From assembly GCA_036277115.1 (NCBI GenBank), contig DASUNM010000024.1, forward strand, positions 248,001 to 312,000: 64,000 bases of DNA. The letters are read 5' to 3'. Position 1 is the stretch's first letter, and every line of letters starts with the position of its first letter. This DNA comes from Pyrinomonadaceae bacterium. Its GTDB lineage: Bacteria > Acidobacteriota > Blastocatellia > Pyrinomonadales > Pyrinomonadaceae. Under the pieces are notes generated by a model. The model did not search any database. It was not told where the DNA came from and saw nothing but the letters and a program-made list of their open reading frames with translations. The translations under genes were made by a program, and so were the position numbers. Positions 33,719-42,151 of this stretch are shown one piece after another.

Positions 33719-35482
33719 GTGAATGGGGGCGCGTCGGTTGTCGGCGCGGGGTGGAGAGGTTACGATGCGCGCTTGCTAAAACGATACCGAAAAGCGCTGA
33801 TATTGCTGTTGGTTTTAGTAGCGTTGGGCTTGGCTTGGCTCGTTTGGAACCGCACGCCAAGAGCCGACATGAGCGCTTATGTTCCCGCCGAATCGCTCGC
33901 TTTCATCGAGGTCAACGATCTCGTTGGCGTGGCGAACGGGATCGCGGGAACCGAGGCTTGGCGAGTATTAGCGCCGCCTTTAGGAGCGCCGTCACAACTA
34001 ATTCCTTACGGTTGGTCGATCAAAGTCGCGCGCTGGACGGGAATTGGATCGGCAGAGGCGGTGCTGCTTGCCAGGTCGCAGTTCGGGCTTTTTTTCACTC
34101 AGGCACAGGCGACTGAAAGTGCCAACACGCTCACAATTAAACCGCTCGCGGCCTTAGTCATTGAAACGCACACATCCCCGGGCCGGATGAAGGCGGTGGT
34201 GGAGAAACACGTTGGTCAGTTTGCGCAACGTTCGTTTGGAGAAACCAGCGTCACGCGCAAACAGATTGACGGCGTTGAGCTGATAGAGTGGAAGTCGCCG
34301 GACAACACTCGGCAACTTATCCTCGCGGTTGTCGATACCGTTGCAATTGTGGGCAACGACGAGTCGGTCGTGTTGCGGTGCATTGAGGTTCGCCGCGGCA
34401 GTCGGCCATCACTGGCGACCAACCAGCAGCTTCAAACAATGAAAGAGCAACTGCGTAGCTCGGACGCGCAGTTGTTTGGCTTCGTGCCGAAGGCAGGGAT
34501 CAAGGCGGTGCTCCAAGCGTGGGCGTTCGCCCGTGCCGGAAATGCGGCGGATGCCGCGGCGATCGCGCCGCTAGTCTCGAATGCTTTCGGTAACCTGGTG
34601 GAAGGGTTCGCGTGGCGGTCACACCTCGATCAATCCGGCGCTGAAGATCAATGCCGAGTCGTGCTTGCACAAGGTGTCAGTCAGCGACTCTCTCCAGATC
34701 TGACACCGGAACCGCCCGGTGACAAGCTGAACTTTTCCTTTATTCCCGCCGAGGCGACTTCCGTGACGTCATATCAGCTACGCAACCCAGCCAGTTTCTG
34801 GCGGGAATTGAATGCGGTCGTATCGTCGCGTTCGGATGTCCTGACGGCGGTCGCTTCACGACCGCTACTGAAAGCGCTGCTTGAGCCGTATGGCATCAGC
34901 GAGCCGGATAGTTTCTTCCCCGCGATCGGCCCGCGTCTCCAGCTAGTTCGGCTCGATGCCGGCATGCCTGCCGTGTTAATTGCGCAAACCTTCGACAAGC
35001 TGGCGCTGCGCAAGCTCGCGGAACAGCGTTTAGGGCGTCAGCTGAAAACCGATAACTTCGATGACGTAGAGTTATTGGTCGGTTCCGACGGCTGGAGTTT
35101 CGCATTTGCCGGCGAGTACTTTCTGACGGGTCCCGCAGATGCCGTGCGACGTTGTCTCGAGGCAAAAGGGCGCGGGCAATCGATTCTGACCATGGGCTCT
35201 TTTACGCGCGCGCGTTCGAGAATTGATGTGTCACTCCCTGTCGTTTCGCTTACCTTCAGTCCGGACGGACCGCTCTCCATTTCATTCGTCGAACTGTTCT
35301 CATCCCGGGAGCGTTCGGCATTTTCGACAAACGCAGCTGTCATTCAGCAAGGCGCCGCATCGTTGCCATACTCCGTCAGCGTAACCATGATGAAAGGTGA
35401 TGCGATTGAGTGGTCGTCGCGATCGTCGTTCGGATTGTTAGGGTCGCTTTTTACAGCGTTCGCGCCGGAGAGTCTTCGTTGA
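33719..35482 (+). CDS. Membrane-anchored DUF3352-like protein
   Basis: 587 residues, GTG start at 33719 (weak ribosome binding site; a later TTG or other start is possible). One N-terminal membrane helix (ALILLLVLVALGLAWLVWN) then a large exported part: MSAYVPAESLAFIEVNDLVG is the opening typical of DUF3352-type proteins ('PADTLAYVEVND'), followed by repeated alpha/beta modules (LIEWKSPDNTRQLILAVVDT, FSFIPAEATSVTSYQLRNP, LVGSDGWSFAFAGEYFLTG). Function unknown. Its stop overlaps the start of rdgB by 3 nt, so the two are co-expressed. Confidence 0.8.
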   Translation: MNGGASVVGAGWRGYDARLLKRYRKALILLLVLVALGLAWLVWNRTPRADMSAYVPAESLAFIEVNDLVGVANGIAGTEAWRVLAPPLGAPSQLIPYGWSIKVARWTGIGSAEAVLLARSQFGLFFTQAQATESANTLTIKPLAALVIETHTSPGRMKAVVEKHVGQFAQRSFGETSVTRKQIDGVELIEWKSPDNTRQLILAVVDTVAIVGNDESVVLRCIEVRRGSRPSLATNQQLQTMKEQLRSSDAQLFGFVPKAGIKAVLQAWAFARAGNAADAAAIAPLVSNAFGNLVEGFAWRSHLDQSGAEDQCRVVLAQGVSQRLSPDLTPEPPGDKLNFSFIPAEATSVTSYQLRNPASFWRELNAVVSSRSDVLTAVASRPLLKALLEPYGISEPDSFFPAIGPRLQLVRLDAGMPAVLIAQTFDKLALRKLAEQRLGRQLKTDNFDDVELLVGSDGWSFAFAGEYFLTGPADAVRRCLEAKGRGQSILTMGSFTRARSRIDVSLPVVSLTFSPDGPLSISFVELFSSRERSAFSTNAAVIQQGAASLPYSVSVTMMKGDAIEWSSRSSFGLLGSLFTAFAPESLR

Positions 35483-36099
35483 AGCCTACAGAACTTTTGG
35501 TGGCTACGGGGAACGCCGGCAAGCTGCGAGAGATTCGTGCGTTACTTGCCGACTTACCGATAACGCTGCTTAGCCTCACGGATTTTCCAAACATTGAAGA
35601 AGTCGCTGAAACCGGATCCACTTTCGCTGAAAATGCCGCGCTCAAAGCTTTCGGCTACGCTCGACAAGCTGGAATGCTTTCGCTCGCGGACGATTCAGGC
35701 TTAGTGGTTGATGCGCTTGGTGGCGCGCCTGGAGTTCACTCCGCGCGCTATCTTGGTGACCAGGCTTCTTACGCAGAGCGTATGAACGCTTTGTTGACTG
35801 CGCTGAAAACCGCAAACGGCGATGCCCGAACCGCACGATTTGTTTGCGCGCTTGCGATTGCGTCGGACAAACTGGAGATGCTCTATACAACTGAAGGAAC
35901 GTGCGAGGGGCGCATCGCTGAAGCGCCGCGCGGATCCGGGGGCTTCGGCTACGATCCGGTTTTCGTCCCTGAGAGTTTCGCGCAAACATTTGGCGAGTTG
36001 CCGGCCGTCATCAAGAACGGAATCAGCCATCGCGGCCGCGCGTTAGCGAAAGCCCATCATTTCCTCGCTTCCTTGACCGCTACTTCTGCCGCTGGCTAG
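35479..36099 (+). CDS. rdgB: XTP/dITP (non-canonical purine NTP) pyrophosphatase
   Basis: Hydrolyses XTP, dITP and related nucleotides to monophosphates, keeping them out of DNA and RNA. 206 residues. [19 protein letters not shown] is the HAM1 family opening (T/SxNxxK), [17 protein letters not shown] the substrate loop, [20 protein letters not shown] the conserved active-site stretch and [12 protein letters not shown] the nucleobase site. TTG at 35479 overlapping the preceding TGA is chosen; the longer frame to 35410 would overlap the upstream gene by 73 nt. Confidence 0.93.
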   Translation: MKPTELLVATGNAGKLREIRALLADLPITLLSLTDFPNIEEVAETGSTFAENAALKAFGYARQAGMLSLADDSGLVVDALGGAPGVHSARYLGDQASYAERMNALLTALKTANGDARTARFVCALAIASDKLEMLYTTEGTCEGRIAEAPRGSGGFGYDPVFVPESFAQTFGELPAVIKNGISHRGRALAKAHHFLASLTATSAAG

Positions 36100-36147
36100 A
36101 ATGACGGGTCCGTTACACAATTCTGGACAAGCGTTTGCCGAGTAAGA

Positions 36148-36224
<77 letters not shown>

Positions 36225-36403
36225 ACACATTAGAGAACCCTCGTACGGTTTCGGGCCCGCTGCACCGGCCCCTCTTTTCCACAACTTGCCCTGCAAAAAA
36301 GGCCGGAAATTTCCGCTTTTTTGCAGACTTTATCGACGGTCTGTGGTATATCTTGCAGGCAGTTTTTCAATTTTGCTGAAGTTTTGGAGGTGGGAAACCA
36401 CAA

Positions 36404-36715
36404 ATGGCGACCACGGCAACTGGCAAGAAACGCATGACCCAGTCCGATGTGATCAATCACTTTGCTGAGCGGTTTGGTATGAAGCGGGCTCAGGTGAAGG
36501 AATTGTTCGAAGAAATCTCAAATCTTGCAACGAGTGAAGTTAAGTCGAACGGCGAGTTCGTTCTCCCCGGGTTCGGAAAGCTCGTTCGCTCAGAGCGAAA
36601 AGCCCGTGAAGGCCGCAACCCGGCCACCGGCGAGACGATTCAGATTCCCGCAAAAACCACGCTGAAATTCCGCGTTGGCAAGGCGATGAAGGATTCAGTC
36701 CTTCCGAAGAAATAA
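36404..36715 (+). CDS. HU-family DNA-binding protein
   Basis: 103 residues. A short Thr/Lys-rich N-tail, then the HU fold: KRMTQSDVINHFAERFGM, VKELFEEISNLATSEVKSNG, EFVLPGFGKLVRSERKAREG, the DNA-bending arm RNPATGETIQIPAKTTLKFR and the closing helix VGKAMKDSVLPKK. Bends and compacts DNA as a homodimer. GGAGG (36386-36390) lies about 13 nt before the ATG, with GTGGG closer. It has its own terminator, so it is monocistronic. Confidence 0.95.
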   Translation: MATTATGKKRMTQSDVINHFAERFGMKRAQVKELFEEISNLATSEVKSNGEFVLPGFGKLVRSERKAREGRNPATGETIQIPAKTTLKFRVGKAMKDSVLPKK

Positions 36716-36757
36716 GCGCGTTTCGCCGATTTTCAGTTCCACGGCGAGCAATAGTTG

Positions 36758-36803
36758 CACCGGCGTAAGTGTCCCGAGCGGGCGCTTCGCCGGTGTTTTC
36801 TTT
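36758..36803 (+). terminator. Intrinsic terminator after the HU gene
   Basis: CACCGGCG (36758-36765) pairs with CGCCGGTG (36788-36795), and the stem extends inward through AAGTGTCCC/GGGCGCTT. TTTTCTTT follows. It is 43 nt after the HU stop. Confidence 0.9.
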
Positions 36804-37104
36804 AGCGCGGCCTCAGAATCCCCCGTTTTTGCTTAATTCGGCCTTCCTCGGTCCGTGACAAAGAATTTACAATTCCCGCGTAGAAAGATCTTTTCGTAGA
36901 CGACCACCCATGCTATAGTTTCGGGTTTCAAAGTCACAGTTTTAGGCGTTCTGTGGCCCCTCTTTTTGGGTTCGACTGGGTTCTTACTGTGCAAACTAAG
37001 CGAAACCGCAAGGACTTTGCATCCTGCGAAGTTTCGACGGCATCTATAGTTATACAAATCAACACGCTGATATTTGGCTGTTTAGAAAGAGAGAATATTC
37101 AATC
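36804..37104. other. Leader region upstream of the 82-aa gene
   Basis: About 300 bp without a gene. Two TATAGT hexamers (36914-36919 and 37048-37053) could be -10 boxes for the downstream gene, but neither has a good -35. The region is more AT-rich than its surroundings. No RNA gene was recognised in it. Confidence 0.3.
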
Positions 37105-37353
37105 GTGAATCTTGACAAGGGCCTGCCGCTGGCTGAGCGGCTTCAGAGACTCGATCACATTCAGGCACGGCGCTTTTCAAAGCTTGCCGGCACGGTGTTG
37201 GAGATTGCAACTGAGGGTATCCTGCGACATCTCGCCGCCTGCGATCGGATGGATGTGAATCCGGATATTTCTGCGGTGCGAGAGATTATCGACGACGCGC
37301 TCAACGGACGACGTGTGTACGCTGAGGCGGCGGAGATTACGCGCGCAGCTTAA
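37105..37353 (+). CDS. Small helical protein of unknown function, 82 aa
   Basis: GTG start at 37105 behind a purine-rich AGAAAGAGAGA. Mostly helical: PLAERLQRLDHIQARRFSKL, then LEIATEGILRHLAACDRMDV and AVREIIDDALNGRRVYAEAA. No signal, membrane segment or known motif. It sits between HU and a tRNA-Arg gene. The coding frame looks real (third-position GC, charged helices), but no family is recognised. Confidence 0.65.
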   Translation: MNLDKGLPLAERLQRLDHIQARRFSKLAGTVLEIATEGILRHLAACDRMDVNPDISAVREIIDDALNGRRVYAEAAEITRAA

Positions 37354-37466
37354 CCGAAATCCCGCAAATCAATTCGAACCGAGGCTGCCCCAGGTGGGCG
37401 GCCTCTTGTTTTGTTCAGTCAGTTTTCGCGAATAACGGTGCGTGCTAACATCTCGACGCAACCTGG

Positions 37467-37542
37467 GCTCCCGTAGCTCAGCGGATAGAGCATCTGCCTT
37501 CTAAGCAGAGGGCCGCAGGTTCGAGTCCTGCCGGGAGCACCA
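37467..37542 (+). tRNA. tRNA-Arg (TCT)
   Basis: Acceptor GCTCCCG (37467-37473) pairs with CGGGAGC (37532-37538); anticodon loop CTTCTAA between TCTGC and GCAGA; T-loop GTTCGAGTC; CCA encoded (37540-37542). Confidence 0.97.
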
Positions 37543-37627
37543 TTTGTAAAGATATCGACGCTCGCTTGTCGAAACCACTCGAGTGTTGTAAACAAGAGTT
37601 GATTCAATTTTAAGCCCGATTATTTGT

Positions 37628-37705
37628 GGCGGCTATAGTTCAGTTGGTTAGAACGCCTGATTGTGGATCAGGAGGTCGTGGGTTCAAGTCCCACTAGCCG
37701 CCCCA
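37628..37705 (+). tRNA. tRNA-His (GTG)
   Basis: Acceptor GCGGCTA (37629-37635) pairs with TAGCCGC (37695-37701), and the extra G-1 at 37628 faces C73, the hallmark of tRNA-His. Anticodon loop TTGTGGA; T-loop GTTCAAGTC; CCA encoded (37703-37705). Confidence 0.97.
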
Positions 37706-37730
37706 CCACGAAAATCCCACAGGAGATTAA

Positions 37731-37997
37731 ATGTCAGAACCTCAAAGAACAGCTACTCATTCGCAAACATTTGTCGCAGACGCCGAGACTTTCGAATTCG
37801 AAACCGTCGAACAGGAAAATGGACAGGCCACCGTGATTCGATTCAATCTGGATGATCCTCGCTACCACGCGGGTGACGTAGTTCTGGTGTTATCCGGCAC
37901 CGACATTCATTTCCACGGAATGATTGGGAAGATTGGGGACGGGACGGCGATCGCTACGGATCGTCGCGGCTCTCTACTGCCTGCCACAACTCAGTAA
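37731..37997 (+). CDS. Small protein of unknown function, 88 aa
   Basis: ATG preceded by AGGAG at good spacing, 25 nt after tRNA-His. The acidic N-terminal half (FVADAETFEFETVEQENGQ) is followed by a likely beta-barrel part (YHAGDVVLVLSGTDIHFHGM, IGKIGDGTAIATDRRGSLLP). No family recognised. Possibly read from the tRNA-His promoter. It converges with the VWA gene, 3 nt apart. Confidence 0.7.
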   Translation: MSEPQRTATHSQTFVADAETFEFETVEQENGQATVIRFNLDDPRYHAGDVVLVLSGTDIHFHGMIGKIGDGTAIATDRRGSLLPATTQ

Positions 37998-38000
37998 CCC

Positions 38001-38930
38001 TCAACGCGCATAGCCGGCGGGATGACGAACCTCTACGTCACGGTCGAGTGGCTTCACTTCCAGGCGATGAAATCCTTTATTCGGATGCGTTGACAGATAC
38101 GTCAACGCAATCTGGCGGTCGAGCGTTGAAGAAATCTCTCTCAAGAATGGTTGAAAGCTGACGGGGGCTGCTGTGCCCTGAAAAAAAGCCCGACCGCCTG
38201 TCTCATCAGAGAGTTTTTGTAAGGAGCTCTGTCCATTGCCGACGAGGAGCCGGTTACCCGACACCGCGGGCGGAGCAAAGATTGAGTAAATAGCGACGCT
38301 GCGGCGTTGGGCTTCGCGGATCGCGCGGGCCAGATCGATGCTCTGGGAGGGAGAAGAGCTGTCGAGCCCACGCGAAACATCCAGGCCGTCGGAGACTACC
38401 AGTATTGCCCGGCGCCCGAGCGGCTGTGAATCAAACCGGCGCAGGGCCTCGATAATCTCAACGTAGGGATTGAAAGGGCTGGCACTCGCACTGCTAAGAG
38501 GCGGTCGCACACTTGCCGCCGCCCGATCCAGATCGGTGGTGAACCTGCGTCGCACTTGCAAGCTGCCGCTGCGAATGTAGCCAACCATGACGCGTGATCC
38601 GGCGGGTAGGTCGCGGATAAAATTAGCGACGCCCCGCGCTTCGTTGGCAATCGACGACACCAAATCGTCCTGTAATAACACCGCTATCGTCACCGGATTG
38701 TCGGCCGGCCGGCGGATGGAAAGCAGGCTCTGCACCTCGCCGTCTTCGCGGACCATCAGATCTACGACACGGATTTCGGTTTCCGGCTTATTAACTTTAA
38801 TGGTTACCGGAATCGTGACCGGACGTGGAGCGCCACGGGACCGGCGCGAACCGCCCTGCCCGACGGACAGCTGCGCTGCCAGCAGCAGAACCAGCAGCAG
38901 TGGGGCGAACACTTTTGGAAACCGGGGCAT
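38001..38930 (-). CDS. VWFA-domain exported protein, acidobacterial type
   Basis: 309 residues. The signal peptide (FAPLLLVLLLAAQLSVG) is followed by a basic linker, a beta-stranded part (TEIRVVDLMVREDGEVQSLL) and a von Willebrand A fold (NPVTIAVLLQDDLVSSIANE, GSRVMVGYIRSGSLQVRRRF, IIEALRRFDSQPLGRRAILV, VSDGLDVSRG). The order resembles the acidobacterial VWFA family (TIGR03436). The metal-site DxSxS appears as DDLVS, so the MIDAS may be impaired. Function unknown; probably periplasmic or surface binding. Confidence 0.85.
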   Translation of the reverse strand: MPRFPKVFAPLLLVLLLAAQLSVGQGGSRRSRGAPRPVTIPVTIKVNKPETEIRVVDLMVREDGEVQSLLSIRRPADNPVTIAVLLQDDLVSSIANEARGVANFIRDLPAGSRVMVGYIRSGSLQVRRRFTTDLDRAAASVRPPLSSASASPFNPYVEIIEALRRFDSQPLGRRAILVVSDGLDVSRGLDSSSPSQSIDLARAIREAQRRSVAIYSIFAPPAVSGNRLLVGNGQSSLQKLSDETGGRAFFQGTAAPVSFQPFLREISSTLDRQIALTYLSTHPNKGFHRLEVKPLDRDVEVRHPAGYAR

Positions 38931-39045
38931 GCGTTTGAATCGTATGTTAACGGGCAGGAATCATATTACAAGGGTCTGATTCAACCAAAACGCGGTTCGT
39001 TGGCCTGAAATGTCAGGCAGGGTATGATTTTACAACTACTGGCCG

Positions 39046-39816
39046 ATGGAACTTATAGAACAAACAGGGAAACTAACCCAAGCCGACCGCCGCGCCCAGC
39101 GTAGGTGGAATGCGGCACCGTGGCTGGCGCTGATGTCGATTACGCTGGTGCCGCCCGTCGTACTCTCAGTCATTGCGCTGCTGTTTGGCGGCGCACCACT
39201 ATGGTTGCTGGCCATCGCCTCGCTACCCGTCTCGTTTCTTATCGCCGTAGTGGTCGCGGTCACGCTGCTCTTCTTTCGTCGCAATTGGGCCAACACCGTT
39301 CGCGAAAGATTAGCGTCGAACGGCATCACGGCGGATGAGGTTGACTGGTTCCGTTCTGAGCTGACGAAGAACGAAAAGCGCGCGTTGAAATCGATGGAGG
39401 AGCAACAGCCACTTCTGGCCGACGCGTATCGCGAGACGATTGCGTTGCGACTTAACGCCACCCGTCTGGCGTCAAATGCGCGTCGTGAGTTGTTACTGGT
39501 TGAGCGGCGCCTTAGTCGCGCACGCTATCTCAATTCGCCTGACACGAAAGTGCTGATGGAAGAGTTGAATCGCGATCGCGCCCGGCTGGAACAACTAAAG
39601 CAGGAAGGTTCGGCACGACGCGCGGAAGCCGAAGCGCGTTTGCAGATGATTGAAGCGGCGGCGAGTCGCGGTGCCAGTTGGGACGAAACGAATTTCATGC
39701 TTCAGCGTTTGGACGAGGGCCGCAAAAATATCCCGCTTGGTCTCGAGAATGAACGCGCGAGACAGCAGCTTCGTGAAGACACGCAGCGCGAGCTCCGAAA
39801 AGAACTAGCCCCATAA
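39046..39816 (+). CDS. Two-helix membrane protein with a long coiled coil
   Basis: 256 residues. Two adjacent membrane helices (WLALMSITLVPPVVLSVIAL and LWLLAIASLPVSFLIAVVVA) are followed by about 170 residues of charged helix with coiled-coil spacing (VLMEELNRDRARLEQLKQEG, RAEAEARLQMIEAAASR). No family recognised. The start at ATG 39046 gives a short cytosolic N-tail. Convergent with the 519-aa gene across a shared terminator. Confidence 0.75.
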   Translation: MELIEQTGKLTQADRRAQRRWNAAPWLALMSITLVPPVVLSVIALLFGGAPLWLLAIASLPVSFLIAVVVAVTLLFFRRNWANTVRERLASNGITADEVDWFRSELTKNEKRALKSMEEQQPLLADAYRETIALRLNATRLASNARRELLLVERRLSRARYLNSPDTKVLMEELNRDRARLEQLKQEGSARRAEAEARLQMIEAAASRGASWDETNFMLQRLDEGRKNIPLGLENERARQQLREDTQRELRKELAP

Positions 39817-39858
39817 AAAAAGAGGCGAGACCGATCGCTCGATCTCGCCTTCTTAAAA
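39815..39858. terminator. Bidirectional intrinsic terminator
   Basis: AGGCGAGA (39823-39830) pairs with TCTCGCCT (39843-39850) with a 12-nt loop. There is an A-run on the left (39815-39821) and TTCTTAAAA on the right, so it can serve both convergent genes, better on the minus strand. Confidence 0.85.
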
Positions 39859-39872
39859 CAATCAGTAGTTAG

Positions 39873-41432
39873 TTACCGAGGTGGTGTGTTTGGTGCTCCA
39901 GCTCGCAGCGTAATCTCGGTTCCAGGGTGAAGCTCGAGATCGTTTCGGCCTTCGACGTAAACGGAACCGGCTCCGCCGCCGGCGCCGATGATGGCGCCGA
40001 TCGCCGCGCCCTTACCACCACCGGCAATGGCGCCGATGATGGCACCAACCGCCGTGCCGATCGCCGTACGGGTGGTGGTTCGCGACGTCTGGTTGTCATC
40101 GCGGACTGTTCCTTCAGTGTCGACGCGCACGATATCGCCGTCAGTTTCACGCACTTCTTCAACAATCCCTCCGAACTGATAGTTGCGACCGTCGCGCAGT
40201 CGAATGTTGTCAAAGTCCAACGTCAGGACCGACCTTCCCGTCAGCCTTCCGCTGCGTTCAACCTGTGACACATGACCCTCAATGATCGCACCTTCGAACT
40301 CTCGCGGACCGGTGACGCGCATGGTGAACCGATCACCGACGCGACTTGCCCGAGTTGAAAGAGTGTTTTCCAAAGTTCCGACGATACGCGTGCCGTCAGG
40401 TACGACGAAACCGCCGCCCGCCGTTGACCCCGGAGTATTCCGCGGATCGTGTATGTCAAACCGCGCGACATCCGATGTCTTATCGTACGAACTCTGGACC
40501 ACGACAGCCGAGGTCAGACCCTGCACGTAAACCCGTCGCGTCACATTCAATCGACGGCCGTTATCAACCGAGTCGAACGTAACACTGAAGTCATTGCCGC
40601 GGTCGCCCGTGGTGCTAACCATCAACTGAACACCCGTCACGGTGGCGCGCGAGCGAATGGTCCGACCCGTTGAGCCGGTTTCGACCCGCTCACGGCCGTC
40701 AGCCACGAACGAAATCTGCGGCGCACGAGTCGAAGCGATCGTCACGTTGCGTCCGCGTACATCAAGCGCCAGTTCGTCCGGCGCTTCAAGTCGCTGCGTC
40801 ACTGCGTCGAGCACGCGGCGGCGTTCGCTCGGAGCTAAATTCCGAGTCGCTCTCTCTGCCGCGTCACGCGCATTGTCGCTACGCGAGACATCGACGCGAT
40901 ACGTGCCCGTCAGACCGGTGCGGAACTGACCCTGGGTGTTGTCGTATGGCGGATAGGTGTTGTTGGGCGGATACGTCGTGCCCACCTGCGGCCACCGCAC
41001 GTTGAATGCGGTCGCGAGCTGGTTTAGATCAGTTCGCAGCAGCGTCCACTGGTTCCGCGTTTGGGCATTAATCGTGTGGCGGCCCAGAAAAACATCTATC
41101 CGCGCAGCCCGGTTCAGCACGTCCTGAACGTCGGAGTCCGTGGCCTGCCGCGCGTCGAAGCGGTCGCGCAAACGGCGCACGCTCTCATCAAAGTCACTGA
41201 CGAAAAGGTTGATGTCTTCACCGGCCGCCGGTGAGTATGTCGCGTTCGGGTTCCGCCTGGCCCAATTTTGCAAGCTAGTGCTGAAATTGGCGGATCGATT
41301 TTCAATGCGAACAATCAGTCGCCGCACCGTCTGGAAAGTCCCTCTGTAAGTTTTTGTTTGTGCCTGCGCTGCGAAAGGTATCAGCAGCAGGCAGGTCACC
41401 GATAAAGCGGTTGCAATCAAGCGTCGTCTCAT
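39873..41432 (-). CDS. Exported beta-rich protein with C-terminal glycine-zipper segment
   Basis: 519 residues. Signal peptide (ALSVTCLLLIPFAAQAQTKT). Residues 30-150 are helical (FQTVRRLIVRIENRSANFST, DVQDVLNRAARIDVFLGRHT). The middle is beta-rich (TYRVDVSRSDNARDAAERAT, TIRSRATVTGVQLMVSTTGD), and near the end a glycine-zipper motif (GTAVGAIIGAIAGGGKGAAI, GAIIGAGGGAG) suggests membrane association. The domain before it (GTRIVGTLENTLSTRASRVG) looks like the adhesin-type domain that often precedes such zippers. Function unknown. Confidence 0.75.
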   Translation of the reverse strand: MRRRLIATALSVTCLLLIPFAAQAQTKTYRGTFQTVRRLIVRIENRSANFSTSLQNWARRNPNATYSPAAGEDINLFVSDFDESVRRLRDRFDARQATDSDVQDVLNRAARIDVFLGRHTINAQTRNQWTLLRTDLNQLATAFNVRWPQVGTTYPPNNTYPPYDNTQGQFRTGLTGTYRVDVSRSDNARDAAERATRNLAPSERRRVLDAVTQRLEAPDELALDVRGRNVTIASTRAPQISFVADGRERVETGSTGRTIRSRATVTGVQLMVSTTGDRGNDFSVTFDSVDNGRRLNVTRRVYVQGLTSAVVVQSSYDKTSDVARFDIHDPRNTPGSTAGGGFVVPDGTRIVGTLENTLSTRASRVGDRFTMRVTGPREFEGAIIEGHVSQVERSGRLTGRSVLTLDFDNIRLRDGRNYQFGGIVEEVRETDGDIVRVDTEGTVRDDNQTSRTTTRTAIGTAVGAIIGAIAGGGKGAAIGAIIGAGGGAGSVYVEGRNDLELHPGTEITLRAGAPNTPPR

Positions 41433-41498
41433 CTTACTTCCTCCTCATTAATCGCGATTGAATCGGGGAGGGCCCAAGGCCAGTGGGTAGTCATTCAA

Positions 41499-41639
41499 AT
41501 GCTGTACCACTTGGCAGAAGGCGTGAAGAAAATTAGAAAGCGGTTGGAGGCCTATGATGCGATTCGGGAAAAGAGCAGCGGCGTTGTCGAAAGCTTTATT
41601 GCAAAGCTAGTGCAGATGACGTTTGTCTTGCGACATTGA
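41499..41639 (+). CDS. Possible 46-aa helical protein
   Basis: MLYHLAEGVKKIRKRLEAYD then AIREKSSGVVESFIAKLVQM forms an unbroken amphipathic helical frame of 46 codons in an otherwise empty 284-bp gap. The ribosome binding site is weak. No family recognised; could be a remnant of a larger gene. Confidence 0.3.
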   Translation: MLYHLAEGVKKIRKRLEAYDAIREKSSGVVESFIAKLVQMTFVLRH

Positions 41640-41716
41640 GTACGATCATCGTTCATCAGGCGTTTTAAAAACAGCCGTGTTATTCTTTCGTTGAGATTGC
41701 TTTCAGGTCCTTATTA

Positions 41717-42151
41717 ATGGCTGAGACGCAAAATAAAGCGACCATTCAGTTCGCCGGCGACGACGTTTTCGTCGGTGTCAGCGCGTCCGGCCATGCCCAG
41801 GTTGTCGAGACAAATTCGCAACGGAGCATTGCCGCCACGCCAATGGAGTTACTGTTGCTCGCGTTGGGAAGCTGCACCGGCGTCGACGTGATCTCAATTC
41901 TCAAAAAGAAGAGACAGCGCGTCACGGATTACCGCATCGAAGTAAGCGGCGAGCGTCGCGAAGACCATCCGCGCGCTTATACGAGGATGTTTGTTAAGCA
42001 CATCGTGCACGGTCGCGGCGTGACGCCCCAGGCGGTCGCGCAGGCGATCGAGCTCTCTGACGGGAAGTACTGTAGCGTTGCGGCGACGCTGCGCGGGTCC
42101 GCTGAAATAGTGACGACTTACGAAATAATCGAAGATGAATCACCGGAATAG
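41717..42151 (+). CDS. OsmC family protein
   Basis: 144 residues. OsmC/Ohr fold with both peroxidatic cysteines: ATPMELLLLALGSCTGVDVI (first Cys about residue 56) and LSDGKYCSVAATLRGSAEIV (second Cys about 118). The family reduces organic hydroperoxides or acts in osmotic and oxidative stress. The length fits the YhfA-like OsmC subgroup. Its 3' end overlaps the lytic transglycosylase start by 17 nt, so the two genes are probably co-transcribed. Confidence 0.9.
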   Translation: MAETQNKATIQFAGDDVFVGVSASGHAQVVETNSQRSIAATPMELLLLALGSCTGVDVISILKKKRQRVTDYRIEVSGERREDHPRAYTRMFVKHIVHGRGVTPQAVAQAIELSDGKYCSVAATLRGSAEIVTTYEIIEDESPE

